From the NCBI GenBank assembly GCA_025642075.2, contig JAODUO010000030.1:529501-593500 (forward strand): DNA of 64,000 nucleotides, in the 5' to 3' direction. This document shows positions 1 to 29,072 of the stretch, piece after piece. The stretch is from Ridgeia piscesae. Its lineage: Eukaryota > Annelida > Polychaeta > Sabellida > Siboglinidae. Within the stretch, counting starts at the first letter, position 1, and the number at the start of each line of letters is the position of its first letter. The notes beneath the pieces are model-generated. The model had not been told where the DNA came from, did not search any database, and saw only the letters and a list, made by a program, of their open reading frames with translations. A program made the position numbers and the translations under genes.

Positions 1-571
1 TTCGCGACGCTGCCGCACTCGTCGGTGAGCCACGAGACGAGCACGAGCTCCGTGGACGGCGAGTCGACGAGGTGCACGCGGCAGATCGTGTAGTTCGAGT
101 CCCGGATGTAGCGGCGCGGGATCTGGCCGCGTTGTTCCTGTTCGCGCAGCTGTCGCTTGTAGTCCGGGTCCGTCAGGCTGACTTGGAACTTGGCGCTGTC
201 GTAGGCGATGAAGGTCTTCGTCTCGCCCGCGTAGCCGTAGTTGCTCGGTAGGTCCATCTGCGGGAACAAAAGTGGATGGAATTACGGATGCAGTTGAGAA
301 ACTGTGTTACTTAGGACTGCGTTTCGACCTGACCAGTTCCCTGGACATTTGGAACATGGAGTGGATCTACAGACTACCCACTTATATAAAAACGACGTTG
401 TTCTAAAACCGAAATATGTCACACACACGCACGCACCGTGAAATAAGCCCTGGGTCTTTGCTGGTCACTTCCGTATGGTCATCACTGATCATACCGGAAG
501 TTGCTAGAACTCCTGGGTCGGTCTGAGCAAGTCCACTAACTTCAACCATCATTTTCAGTTAAGATGAGTAG

Positions 572-644
<73 letters not shown>

Positions 645-2329
645 CACACATATATATATATATATATATAATATATAATTATTGATAAATCACATCTCCC
701 CAACCTGCCTGGAGGCTGGAGCAATTATTAAATTGTTTTCCCTGTTGGAACAACATTATTGTCGTTAATAATTATCTTGTTAATTGGGCAATATTGTCGT
801 TCCACCACTACCCACGAGTGCAGTTAACACACTAGTGTCCTTAATCGCTCAGCTTATATAATTAACCCGCATTGCCCTATCTATGGAATTAAAAGAAACA
901 GGTTTATGAAATTACCAATGCGACACATGGTATGTGCGCAAAGACTGGTGAGGGATCGACGAAACATTATATCTGGTGTGTTAAATGCATTATCTAAGGG
1001 TCGCGTCTTATTTGGACGGTAAAACGATCCGCTGTCTCGCTTTCGCTACGGCGTTGCTACGTCATAGCAACGTCATAGCAACCAACTGTAAGTTTATGTC
1101 GAATCGGTCGTACATGTGTTATGGCACACTTTAATCTGGCAGCTTTCAACATTTGTCTACATGCACTGGTTATGATGTTGATGATGTAACCATTGCGTGC
1201 ACATTTTACACACGTAGGCACGTACTTAGATATTACAGATGGGTTGGCGTTCAATGACTTGGCGATTGCTGTATCAACCGTTGCGGTGTAATCAGAGCAG
1301 TGTTGGAACATTGGAATGCATTACAATGTTTTATTGTAACTACAATGAAAACACATGGCAATAAAGCTGATCTTATCTTATGTTTGGTTCTGCTGGTTAA
1401 GTTATGCTTTTTTCATAAGAGAGACGTGAGTAGGTCGACTTGTTCCCGTGCAGAGAACTCATTTTGGACAAGCTGTATGGAAGTAAGTTTCAAATGCATG
1501 ACAGCCCATTTGCAATGCAATTATTTAATGTCTTAGTTGGTCCAAATGTCGCAAACAGTCGCAGAATGTTCTAATCATGCAGTGTTTTAGTCCTGACTTG
1601 CAGAATAGACGTGGCAAAACTGGGCATGATCACGAATTTAATCAGGTTTGCTAAGGCTGACCTTTTAAAAAGTGCGTAAGCCTAAACTTCGGACGTGGCC
1701 GTGTGACAGACTATAGACCAATGTTGTTCATTAGTTCATATTCGATAGGGCCTACGTCTGTTTACATAGTATTTTTATAATCTGTCAAATGTAAAAGAAT
1801 TAGTAGCACATCCGCAGCCCAGCCACGATTCTGCGTTTCGTACCCGACCATTCGCTGACCATTGGTCAACAGGGAGCTAGCGGGAAGTGAAACTGTCAAA
1901 AAGTAGTGCTAACTTTTGGAGTAGTCTGGCAATAATACCATGTACGGTACTAAAGCCAATTCGTATCTTTCTGCGTTCAATCGCTTTTTTAAATAACTAA
2001 AGACATTGCTTTGAGTTATATACATATAGCAATATAAACTTCATTATTAGTATAGATATTGCTGTACTTTAAACAGTTGTACCATTGCCATTTTGACATG
2101 CGAAAATAAAGATTGTATTATTATAATAGCAACTTCTACCGTGCTGTTGTAAATATCCAATATTGGATTTCCTGCGCCTCGGCCTGTGTCTACGACCTAC
2201 CTTCGTCGCTGCCTGTTGACCGAAGAACAGGTCGAGTGACTGGCGAGTGAGCAGGCCGGCCACCAACCTCTCGCCGTACGACTTGGCGTCATGTGCATTG
2301 AAGCGGCCGCTCACGTTCATGGCCGCCAT
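1..2329 (-). CDS. Unrecognised protein, 5' part (two coding exons; continues past the left edge)
   Basis: Coding exons on the minus strand: 2329-2201 (43 codons, phase 0 end) and 257-1 (85 codons, then the edge). The start ATG at 2329 has a good context (AAG before, G after); a second in-frame ATG lies three codons on. Exon 1 ends AAG|GTAGGT and exon 2 follows a clean acceptor (TTTTGTTCCCGCAG), so the join is phase 0 and open. The visible 128 residues are soluble-looking, with no signal peptide or membrane segment. A strongly charged stretch (DYKRQLREQEQRGQIPRRY) precedes an alternating hydrophobic, beta-like segment ending LVLVSWLTDECG. That last segment loosely recalls a strand of an actin-depolymerising-factor fold, but I cannot place it in any family and assign no function. 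The coding sequence is GC-rich compared with its surroundings, as expected for real exons. Confidence 0.7.
573..680. repeat. (TA)n microsatellite in intron 1 of the left-edge gene
   Basis: Nearly uninterrupted TA run from 573 to about 638, a short break (AATATATCACACA), then TA again to about 680. Confidence 0.95.
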
Positions 2330-4797
2330 CTTGACTGCGACAGCGCGTCGTCTGCCGACGGCGTCGCCATTGGCAGAGACGCTGCTGAAAGACAGACAGT
2401 CGACGAATTATGTAATGTGCCGCTTTCGCTTCAGAGCGGTAATGTTGTTAGTGTAGTTCCCACACGCCAATCCATATTGTGCATAGTATATCGTCAGTAG
2501 GCCCTAGTGTAATCATGCAATATCCGAAGAGGATTTTTTTGTTTCCTGACAAACTGCATGGCGATAAAAACTTGACTTTTGGTTGAATCTGAAACAGTGC
2601 ATTGTTGTAAAGCAAAATGCCTTGACAGGTGATAATTATCCACTGACACGTAACCGAGTTGATTGTAACCATTTGGTTATATCTACTAGATTCCATTTAG
2701 GTCGACGCATTTCACTTTGGAAGCCTACATTTGGGCAATGTTCAAGACATTTCTAGAAACAACTACTGTGTTGAACTAAATCCACTGCTACTTGCAATGG
2801 ACACATTGACGTGACAGAGCTTGCGTACTGAGAACTCAATGGCCCAGTGCTAATGAGAGACTTCCTGTCTGCTGTCAGCCATTGCTTTTGACTGACTGCG
2901 TTCATCCGGCACAATCCGGCGTTGTGGCTTTGCACCGGACATAGAGCTTATGGAATACAGGGTATGAATGCAGCAAGATTAATATTATGGTTATATTCTG
3001 ATAAACACAGCATACAAGATTTTGCATACCAATATCAAAATATAACTCGGAGGTTTCTTCAACATAAATGCACTTACAAACTCCAATATTCATTTCACCT
3101 ATGACATTTAATTGTATAAGCCTTAATATAGGGATGTATTTAATGTTGAAAACAAAAACCGAATGTAATCGGAATAGATAAATAAATCTTTATATTAAAC
3201 CAATAAATTTGATAGATGAAATTAATATTTGAGTTTGTAAGTGCATTCCTGTTGAACAGAACCTGAGTTGCATTTGAAATGAGCATTTGTTAAGTCAAAT
3301 GAATGCGATCTAGATGCAGATGTTTTTAATGTAGGACCTAAATATGGATCAACTAATGTCGCAGTAATTCAGTGCAAATGTTAACCGTAGTCTATCAATC
3401 GACAGTCGACTCCGATGTAAAAACGACACATGACCGACAATGTGGCTCCAGTTCGGCGCATGTAAACAGATACGTCGATTAGTCTACGTGAAACTATCAA
3501 TGACATACTTGGCGACCACCTCCGACATAGTTTTTTCTGGGCAAACAGCTGATCAGCGGGATGACATCGAATTATTCAATTACACGTAGTTACAACACGT
3601 ACTTGAATTGTGAATGGATTGTTTTGTTTTTCGTTATTTGTATGGTACAAACACGTACGCATGCACAAACGATTGAACATAAACACAAATGATTGAACAT
3701 GACTCCTAGTTGTAAGAAATAAATATATATTCGTGCGAATAACATTTTAGCACCCCCATACACTGTCACAACACACACGAACTGGTGACTAACCGCCCCA
3801 TCCGAGATGCCAAATACACGCCACTACCCCCAGCGACACAATCGACACAGGACACTGTATATAAAGTGGCCCTGACACCTGGTTTACGCGAGAGAACGGC
3901 AGATGATCAGATCAACTTTAGATAATTGCGCTATAATCGGCCTGATCTATAAGCTGCGGCTTGACGCTATTATATCGTTGATCAAACGATTTCATGGTGA
4001 CACCACAGTTTATGCTTGTAGGCACCTCTGACAACGCTGTTGAAATGAACACCGTGTAGGGCAGGGCGTGCGCACGAGCACTGTTTGTACAGACCAATTG
4101 TATTCGCCGAGTGTACTTTAATTAACCAGCTGGGCGTGGGAAATTATGGGAATTTAAAGAAAACATCTTTCAAATAGGGCAATAGTAAACTGTTTGCTTT
4201 ACCAGAACATTCTCCGATATCTGCGCTGTTCTTGTGACATGTCTCGCAGGCGATGTTGAATGGGATGAATTAAATACAACGCATGTTGGATGACATGTCC
4301 CCACTCTGCAGCGGGGTGTCACAATTGCGTGCAGTATGATGATGATGATTAACTGTTTTTGTGACATAAATAGTTTGGGGGACTTTTTTATGTCGCATTC
4401 AGAGTCCTTCCGAAGTTTGTTCTCACGCTGACGCCCATCTCCCTGAGGTCCGACCGCTGTATGTCTAGCTGGTTTTTTTTTTTGGTGGCGTGCCTGCCGA
4501 GTCGACCTCTGTACCAGCGTGACCAGGCAATGACAAACTGCAGGGCCAGTTGTGCAGGGCGTGCGTAATACGCGAACGAACATTGACTTCCACATTCTCT
4601 GTGCTCTGAGTCACGGCGCGAGTACAGATTTTTGATTGTGATCACCCGTGCAGTATACGTAATTGTTATTTCCCAAACGAGGTATGTCAAATTGCCGCAA
4701 AAGTGTACCGAAGTACCAGATGAAACTAAACTACAAACACACAAATGTGGAATTAACATAACGACAGCACGTGTAATTAATTGTTGCGCGAGCGTAC

Positions 4798-4893
4798 ACA
4801 GACATGCACGCGTGCGTGCGCGCGCACACACGCACACGCACGCACACGCACACGCACACGCACACGCACACGCACACACACACACACACACAC
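4798..4893. repeat. (CA)n/(CG)-rich microsatellite
   Basis: Alternating purine-pyrimidine tract moving from CACGCG units to pure CA. It gives open frames of Cys-Val or Thr-His repeats on both strands that are not genes. Confidence 0.95.
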
Positions 4894-5789
4894 GTTTGAC
4901 TCATGATCAATAATTTATAATAAATATTATAAATAACCGAATACATATTGCAGCCATGTCATGCTGGTACCGAAAGCGGCATAGTAATTCTTCGACTTCT
5001 ACATAGGTATTAATCGACCTACTCTGACTTAATAACGATTCTTGTCAGAACCTTCGTCGCTAGCCAGGTGTCGCGGGGGCTGATGACGTCAGTGTCATTC
5101 AGCAGTACTAGGTTTGCAAGGCATGCGTTGCGAGGACGGTCAGACTGATTAGTTACATCTTCACGGCTCATGACACAGTTAACTTTCCCATTGGCCACCA
5201 TGTTAGCGTTTTGTAGGATTATAAGGAAACCAGACGCAGGAAAATTCTAAAAATTATTGCCTGTTGTTATCATCATCTCAGTGACATGCTGGTCAAGTGT
5301 AGTCAAATTCCAATATTTCGTTCTCTCGTAAAGTGCCGCTATGTATGACACCCGTCACTATTTACAAATGAATGCAGGCAGTAATACAACAGAGGTATCA
5401 ACAAGCCAAATCACTGCCAGGTACCCATCCGCTTAATAAAATCAGCTAAAAATTCACCATTTCACTGTCAACAGCTTCCACAATCACACCTGGAAATCAG
5501 ACTGCTCAAATGCACTTATGTCACAGCAGGTGAATGTTGAAAAAAATCAAAATAAAAAAATATATGTGTCATGAGCCCTTCATGGCTGCTCTGTCTGTCA
5601 CTGTCACTGCCCACAGCAGTGTGGGGTTCGGGGTGCATTGAACTGCCAGTGTCTGTTCTTGACACAGTAAACATTGACTGCGCATTACGTTCTATCTACG
5701 GTGCAATCATCCTCGCGCTGTTGCTGATTACGTCACTACCAAGCAGCTGTACCTTGGCTAATTGGCTAATCCCTTTGCAAAACACTGAA

Positions 5790-6180
5790 CTTAAGCTCAA
5801 CCATTGAAATGTCACACGAGTAGTGTAGTTGGTGTCCGCGTCATGTGATATAATTTGGGTGATATCTTGGCAGCCGCACGGTGCTCTTGTTACATGCAAT
5901 GTTTGGGAAGTAGAAGCAAATTATCCGAATACACACAACCAATCAACTGCTCGTGCGATTGGTCGGGTGGGTCATACGTGATAGGCGGGGCCTACTGGAA
6001 TGTCCAGAAATTTTTACCCGTCTTCAAACTGGGGCGGATATTTGCGTTGTTCTCACAGGTAACACAGTCGCCACTGGCGAAATCAATTAACTAGTTCGAT
6101 GCAGCTAAATTCTGTACTTCACGCAGGGATCCACCAGAGGCTACTTTGAATGGCAAACAGCTCTGGTTTGCGAGGTCGGA
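5790..6180 (+). repeat. Dispersed repeat, copy 1 (related to 20120-20440)
   Basis: Shares an ordered series of similar blocks with 20120-20440. The best are CTTCAAACTGGGGC followed by TATTTGCGTTGTTC at 6023 and 20286, a CAGCC-C-CAC...CTTGTTACATGCAA block at about 5871 and 20200, and a weak match of the right ends (TGGTTTGCGAGG versus TGGCTTGTGAGG). Same order and orientation imply two diverged copies of one short interspersed element. No coding capacity or clear terminal inverted repeats were seen, so the class is unknown. Confidence 0.6.
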
Positions 6181-6237
6181 CCGCTCTGTCTGTCACTGCC
6201 TACATGTTCGAAATACAAGTTGAAGAATGTGGATTGA

Positions 6238-6417
<180 letters not shown>

Positions 6418-7392
6418 GTTCGAACTGCCTTCTACGCAGAATCTATACATCATAGATTTGTCTTCTCTGTGACGTCTGTCCATTCGGTGTCTCGAAAATG
6501 TTAGCCCGCGTAAAAAAGCTTCCGCCTGAAATCCCTGCGAAAACAATGGTGGTCGTCTCTCTTGTCAGTGATTTGTCGGGCTCGTATTGTCTGTAGCGGA
6601 AATGAACTGTTTGCGTTTGGCATTCAGGAGACAGCGAAACAACGTCGACAACTGACGCACGGTTTTACTAATTAATTGACATGGCTTTAGCGAGGGTATC
6701 GATTTTAACCAAGGTGTGTGCGCGCGCGTGTGTGGTTGTTTCAACTGCGGCTGTCGTTTAAACTGTTGATTATTGGCCGCACGGATTGCAGACATGTAAA
6801 AGTAATTGTTTGTCTAGGATGTAAATTACACCTAACTGCATTAAATATTTTGATTGGATTCATATGCTACCAGTGCAGGGGGTCTGTAATAGGTTTACTG
6901 CAATTTGGCAACGCACGTATTTTCCAACTTATATGCATTTGTTTCTGCTTGCTGTGAATTAAACAGTTACCCCATGCTGTGTTCTTCATAGGGTCTAGAC
7001 TCTGTCACTGCGGTATAATTGCGTCATGTCTACTTTCGCTGCATACATCAAATGACGCAAACAACGAACTATGCTACTACAGAGAGCATTGTAATTTGTA
7101 CTCGTTACAATCCGGTCGCATTATCACACATCCCAAATAACATGGGGACCAAAAACAGCTACTTGCATTTTAACTACATTTTAGTAAGATATGCTGAATT
7201 ACCATCGAGATTGATTCTATTAGAACTAGAAGACAGACAGTGTAGACAACTTATCACGAGTTGACACTTATTTCATTAGACCCACCGTTGTTTCAATCAT
7301 TACATTTTATATTTTGTGTGAATACGAGTAGCGTACTTGCTTGCTTAGTCTATGTGTGTTACTTTGTCCTAACATCAAATCACACTTCTTTC

Positions 7393-7537
7393 TACTGCTA
7401 CTGCTACTGCTACTGCTACTGCTACTGCTACTGCTACTGCTACTGCTACTGCTACTGCTACTGCTACTACTATACACACCACACACGCACGCACTCACGC
7501 ACTCAAGCACACGCACACGCACACGCACACGCACACG

Positions 7538-7611
<74 letters not shown>
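7393..7611. repeat. Compound microsatellite: (CTGCTA)n then (CA)n
   Basis: A hexanucleotide CTGCTA array (about 7393-7471) is followed after a short CA-rich bridge by a CACG/CA tract ending at 7611. Confidence 0.95.
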
Positions 7612-7612
<1 letters not shown>

Positions 7613-8913
7613 TGTTCTTTTGTTAAAGTTCACTAGTTGAAGTTCACCAGTTAAATGAAAGACTGGTTCGCATTTCCATCTAAACCATTACTTTGTAAAA
7701 TCATGGTGGAAATAGAACCTACATTTTGGAAGACCTGGGTTGAGTTAGGCCTACCGGTTCTACCACAATACAAACACGCAACATTTACCATGATAACATA
7801 CATACTCATAGGTATAATCATACTGTTCTACACGATACTGCATAACGCATTGTGTCCGTCCGTCTGTCTGACTCACCTGCAGAACGCCACGTGTTTGCCC
7901 GCAGACGCCATCGTCAACAGTGGACAGCCGTCATATACTGGCGGGTCTGAACTATCGCTCCAACAAACCAAGCGCCGACGTCAGCGCACACACTCGTACA
8001 TGTTTTGCGTAAATGCGTTAGTCCTGCGTTGCGTCTGTTCCCCAAACTGTTGGTGCAACGCGAGATGTGTATAACGGTATCGCCAGTGTTGTCACAGCGA
8101 GCCCTACTTACCGCTTGTCTGCGGAACCGGATCAATGCGTTGTCTGGGACCAGGCCAGACGAGCGCCCGGTTAATTCGATCGCGCGAGCCAATGGCCAAC
8201 GATTACGTCGTTATCGACGAATAGGCGACGGCCGATCGACGACATTCCACGTAATAAATTCTTTCGCTTATAGACGGTGCTGTTCAATTTTCACACGTGC
8301 TTTCACCAGCGCAAAGCGTGAGCCCACTAGACGACTTCTTGGCGAGGGATATTAAAAGTTAACTAGAGTACTGCCAATAAACCGGTCAATAAAATATCAT
8401 TGGCGCCATGCATATTAATAAACTGGCACTGTAGACGTCATATATGAATCTGAGTGTGGATAAATGTGCGACGAAAGGAGAACAGACTCCCGTTGATAAA
8501 GCAATCACATTCATGTTTGGTTTTAAAATAAATAGGAACAGTGCACAACATTCTCGCAAGCTTGTGTTGTAGCAGTATGATTACTATAGTGGCAGTATTT
8601 ACTGATTGCTCCCACTTGCTTTGGACATATATTTTTAATAACGTCTCGCCCTACTACTATTATATCACGGATGCTTGAACATTTTCCTCTTTCGGACTTA
8701 CTAGACATACCACTGGTTTACGCACTACACTACCACGCAATGTGTGGATGCTTGGTGAATAATTAATAATGATTGTGTATTCTACTGTGTATTGTAGACT
8801 GATCGGGCGCCTGGGAGAGAACCGTAAACACTGCTTGTGTTTGGGAGGAAATATGGAATAAGTCTTCCTCATTCTACGAGTAGGGAAGTCAAAAAGGACC
8901 TGATAACTGTCCA

Positions 8914-10505
8914 TCGGAGTTGCTCAAACATGGTGATGAAGCTTAGTTACTGCATTGGCAGCCGTTTGCCGGAAGATTTTGGACATCAAACAATGGCGAA
9001 ATGAATGGACAAAATCATTCATCATCCCACTACCTACGAAAGGAAATCCAAAGAACTGCTAAAAGTACAGAACGATTAGCCCCATTAACCACTTAAGCAA
9101 GAACCGACTGAAAAGCAAGCAGAAGAACCATTAGCTGAATAGCGGGTCGGGGTCACACCCGGAAGATGTACCACAGAACAAATCTGCAACTGCATAATTC
9201 GGACGGAAAAACACCTGCAACACCAGAAGAGTTTGCTACACAACTTCATAGACTTCAAGAAGGCCTTTGATGTGGTGTGGCATGTAGGTTTGTGGCAAGT
9301 TCAAAGGCTCCAAAATCGAAGAAAGCATCACATAAGTCATTCTTGCTCTGTATAACACCGCCAGCAGCGCGATTCTTCTCAACAACAAAATAGGGGAGTC
9401 CTTCAGAACCACTGTCGGAATCCGTTAATGTCGCTGGTTATTGTAATGATAAGGTCAATCATTTCAAGAGACACTTACATAAATCATCACGTGACTAACG
9501 TCCAGCATGTACGTGTTCATGTACAACATTAAGCTATTGTACAACATGGTTGGTTGTCTTCACGTACAACAACATACAATTACAATTATCTTCAACGTAT
9601 ACCTCGAGAACATCATGAGAGAAACACTACCACAACTTCCACAACACTGTTTCTGTGGGAGGCAGACCTATCAACGGAGATTTGATAATGGTATAACTAG
9701 TTATTTATTCTAAAAAGATCATTACAAGTGATATTCTTGGAAATAACAACGAGCTCCAAGATCTCTGTAACAGACTAGCTGACAGAGCCGGCGCTTACGG
9801 CATGGAAGTACGGAATGAGAAAGCAAGACGGTGGTCAACAGCATTGAAAAGATAAATTTTGACATCACGATGAACGGCGAGAAGCAGGAACAAGTGGATG
9901 CTTTCAAGTGCCCCGACTTCACACGCAGCAGATATGGACGGTCGGATAAAGAGACCCAGAACCGAATAGCTCTCGCAACAGCGGCAATGACCAAAACTCA
10001 CAGACATATCAGGCTGTACAGAGCCCTTGTTGTCTCTGTCGATGTTGTTCAACGCCTGCGAAAGTTGGACATTGACTGCTGCCACGACAAACAAGACCCA
10101 CACGTTTGAGGATAAGTGCCTCACACATCGTGGGGCGAATGCAAGACCAATGACTTTGATCGAAGTCAGATCACTGCTCTAACAGGTGCCCAGGAGCCCC
10201 TCCTCGCAACAGTGAAGATGGGAAAACTCGCAAGGTATGGCCATGTCACACGCCGTGACTCCCTGGGAAGACAATCATACAAGGGCACCCTGGAAGGCGG
10301 CGCCCGGAAGGAGACGCAGGCAAGGGAAGACCTAGATGAAGAGCAATGCCCTGGGACGCCGTCTGCCAGTCACAGCCACTAAGATCCGTAGACCGTAGCG
10401 CACATTCGGGAGTGGAATTACATTGATGTCCAAACGCTACCGAGACTAGCACTAGATCGTTCCCGCTAGAGAGCATTCGCCGCGTCTGCATCCCTCACGC
10501 CTTTC
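8914..10505 (+). mobile_element. Decayed non-LTR retrotransposon (reverse transcriptase and 3' end)
   Basis: Translating in shifting frames gives diagnostic pieces of a LINE reverse transcriptase in the right order. ELLKHGDEA is at about 8919; the catalytic-palm motif FIDFKKAFDVVW follows at about 9244; then NELQDLCNRLADRAGAYGMEV at about 9747; the C-terminal LLATVKMGKLARYGHVTRRDS at about 10203; and a GTLEGG block at about 10280. Several in-frame stops and frameshifts (for example TAG right after ELLKHGDEA) make it dead. About 160 bp at 9424-9583 interrupts the expected sequence between TTVGIR and FNVYLENIM, where the family normally continues directly, so a later insertion is likely. The 5' half (endonuclease) is absent. 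Pieces of this kind are common in invertebrate genomes and are often mis-annotated as jockey-like or endonuclease-reverse transcriptase genes. Confidence 0.85.
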
Positions 10506-12369
<1,864 letters not shown>

Positions 12370-12725
12370 GGTTGGGCGAAGAATGCTGCTTTCACATGCC
12401 TATCTTGCGCTACCCTCTGCCAGATGGTACCCTTCCAGTAGTCGTCTAGTTGGTCTCTCCGTCGTCTCGTCGGTTCCTCTAGGTCTTTTCCTTTCGTAGG
12501 GTTTCCAGGTGGGGATACGCAATTAATGTTCATTACGTAGCTCGTAACCTGCTGACGTGCCCTGCCCAGGTCCACTTCCGTCTTCCGACTTGTTCCATCA
12601 CGACTGGGACCAGTCTTTTCTCTTAACCAGATGTTTGTTTTTCTGTCCGGGTATGTGATGTTTAACATACACCTGTCCATCTTGTTTGTGCGACTGCTGA
12701 CTTGTTCTTTGCTTGGCCGGTGAGT
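12370..12725 (-). mobile_element. LINE reverse transcriptase C-terminal fragment
   Basis: On the minus strand one long open frame reads NKMDRCMLNITYPDRKTNIW, then a basic linker with PTRRRRDQLDDYWKGTIWQR and AQDR, ending near FAQPR. That order (MLNI..DRKTN, then W or R-rich, then LDDYWKG.. and AQDR) is the signature C-terminal tail of a family of invertebrate endonuclease/reverse-transcriptase LINEs. The catalytic palm and everything upstream are missing, so this is a 5'-truncated copy. It is a different subfamily from the 8.9-10.5 kb element, judging by the tail sequence. The frame continues past the tail to 12159 without similarity. Confidence 0.8.
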
Positions 12726-13609
12726 GCCCATGTTTCCGCGCCGACGTCTTACGAGTCAATTACGTACTCGATGCTCTTATTTATGCTCGGCGAAATGCGT
12801 CTGTGACGTCATGAAACGTTATCGTAGCAACGAGTTGGCGGTTAGAAGTGCGAAACAATCTAGAAGTAAACGACATCGGAGCGAAGACCCGTTGCGGTCA
12901 CGGGCGAGACCAATTGATAAAGGGACATGTGAAGGCATTGCAGGAGTGTGGAGTGCAGCCGTTGACGCAGTACTCCACGGTCGGCGCAACCACATTCCAA
13001 GGTAAGATTGTGATATTACTTTGTAGAAGTCTTATATCTCTTTCAGTAGTCTTGATAGTTGCATTTATATAGAAGTCTACCATGGCGTTAACTAAATACT
13101 GATAGAGTGACAACATTAATTAGTTAAATAATTACAGGTTATCTTTGTATTTCAGTTGCCTCACGTGTCCGTCCTGTTCGCCGGTGGAATTGCTATGCTT
13201 CGACGCATTGCTAGTCATGTTCGCTTTTTAAAATTATTTTAGATGGGGTGGGTACGACTGCATTGTACGTGATAATATGTTGTGAAATCATAAACACAAC
13301 TTTAATTTTAATATTATGGCTATGAATGTTTGCTCGGTTCAATGTTTAGTTCTGGGGACAAGGGGGAACATGACGTCATCGAGGCGACCTATCAAAGATT
13401 CGCAAATGTCAACCGAAACACCGACCCGCGATCTCCGATTATCCCTCGTCGGCACCGACGGCAACGGCGCGTCATGGAACCGATGAACGTCGCGCGGAGC
13501 GGCCGTCGTCTTCAGCGACACTGTACGCGCACCGGAACTGGATGTTGCCATTGTCCGGCCTGTATGCTTCTGCGTCTACCAAGACATGAATGCGCCGATC
13601 GGCCAATGG
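12726..13609. other. Intergenic DNA, nothing recognised
   Basis: Short open frames on both strands, none with a recognisable domain or convincing splice context. Confidence 0.5.
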
Positions 13610-14055
13610 TCCTACACAATACAGTCACATCCTATACTTCACCTTATCTCATAACCAGATCGTTGGGGCACCACTGACGTCTTCTTTGACCAGTTCCTTC
13701 AACTTTTCTCTGTCATTCACAGCTCTCGAAGTCGGCGAACTCCAGCCATGTCAACTTTTTATATTATCTTCCCATCTCTCCTTCTCTCTCTCCTTCTCCC
13801 TCCTCTCACTGTGCCTTCCAAGATGATCTTTGCGTGACCATATCTCTTCAGTCTTGGGCTTCTTGACCGTTGAAGGGGAGTTTTTCGTAAGGTTAGTTTG
13901 TTTGATTTTGTTGCGAATGTCTTCGTTAGTGACATGGACTTTGTACGATATATACGCAAGGTCTTCCGAAAACACAACATTTCCATGGCTTGTATCTTCT
14001 GTAGATCCACTGAGAGGGTCCATGTTTCTAACATGTTATTGTGATACACGTGTGC
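13610..14055 (-). mobile_element. LINE reverse transcriptase C-terminal fragment (second family)
   Basis: Two overlapping minus-strand frames carry broken pieces of a LINE tail. ETWTLSVDLQKIQAMEM is followed by CFRKTLRI, then RSPRLKRYGHAKII, EGTVRGGRRRERR and RWEDNIK. The expected order is ETWTL, then QAMEMKCFRR, then KRKLKWYGHV, then GTVQGGRRRGRQRKRWEDNI, so at least two frameshifts separate the pieces. Weak remnants of the very C-terminus continue down to about 13610. It is 5' truncated. Confidence 0.8.
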
Positions 14056-15088
14056 CCGCGGGTCAGAAGTGATTGTTCATTAATTCATACATACGTTACT
14101 TTTCACAAATACTTATTACAAAAAGCAACCTGTTTAATTATACATTAAAACGATATACCTTTTGGTATTTTCATGATGAACTGAAATACAATTTAAATAA
14201 TTTGTTATCTAATTAAAATAAACGATTACGTAACTTATAAGAAAGCATTCATAAAATGTTCGATTCAATGCACGTGCATTTAACGTATAATAGATATGTA
14301 CAAAAAGTTAGAATACAAATTCTTCTAACTGACACTAACATAAAATATACAGGTTTGTACATTTGAAAGTGATATAAAACTGTAAAATAATAATCAAATA
14401 GTCAAGACAATCGGTGAGATCGGGGAGATGTGACTACAGCTCAGTCAACAATCACGGTTGAAATGAGTGAAATTTCATTTGAAGTTCAAACGCATAACCT
14501 GTTATCAAATGATTTCTGTTATTCAACACCAGCAAAATAATCATAATTGTTATAAGGAGACCGTACTATGTTCCATCGGGTAGTTGGAAGTTCACTGAAT
14601 TAGTTGCATGTGATTAGTCTGAATGTGTAGGCAAACTTAATATTATGCTTATAATCTGAAACATTTTCAAACAGTTGTGAATAAAGTTTCCGGTTTAAAA
14701 CCAATTTGGTGTATACCTTCAACATTTTTATTGTATTATAAAGAACTATAAATAATTTACTCTAAATTTAAAAAAAACTTTGTGTACACTCACTTTAATC
14801 TGGCCAATAAAATACAATGATTTATAAGTTTACAAGCATGTTTATTATGACAATAAAAAAATTAAGAATTATTGTAGATATCATAATAACTTATACAAAT
14901 TTAATGTAAAAAATTATAAATATAATAAATGGCTTTTGCTCATTGAATGTAGCAAGAATGTGGTCAAAAGTAATAAAATTTTAGAAACACAGAGCACGTT
15001 TCTCTTGCCCTTCTAATAAATACAGTATTAAGCATCATGATACAGATATAAATAAACAGTTGACATGTCAGCAGATATTATGCTGACA
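14056..15088. other. 3' flank and probable 3' UTR of FSIP1
   Basis: Strongly AT-rich, with no coding signal on either strand. Reading leftward from the FSIP1 stop, candidate poly(A) hexamers on the minus strand are ATTAAA at 14905-14900 and AATAAA at 14846-14841. Confidence 0.55.
14841..14846 (-). terminator. Candidate poly(A) signal AATAAA for FSIP1
   Basis: It is the nearest canonical AATAAA on the minus strand, about 240 bp past the FSIP1 stop. A variant ATTAAA lies a little closer at 14900-14905. No transcript evidence is available. Confidence 0.4.
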
Positions 15089-28698
<13,610 letters not shown>

Positions 28699-29072
28699 TC
28701 TGGTGGCTCCAGTTTAATGATTCTGAAAATGCAAATCCAAAGTATACATAATATATTGAGATTCTGAAGAAAAAAAAACTATGCCTTATTATTAATAATG
28801 TAACATTTTACAAAACCATATATTCACATAAATCAACACATGAAAGTCAATATGTTTACCATTGAAACAGTGAATTTAACTGTTTCAGTATAATAAACCA
28901 ATTCAGTGGCAGCATGGTGTGTGACATTTGAATATAATAAGCACAATTATCCACTATGTGGAGGCACATGTTCTATATAACTGATTAGGCTGATACCTCA
29001 GCATTTAAAGCTAATCATGGAAATTTATTTTTGAACATGATTGCAAAATTCTTTGACTGCAATACTCATACA

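Noticed and set aside
7655..8074. 139-codon open frame with one hydrophobic stretch
   Set aside because: Starts beside a microsatellite, has no similarity I recognise, unremarkable composition and no upstream promoter or splice support.
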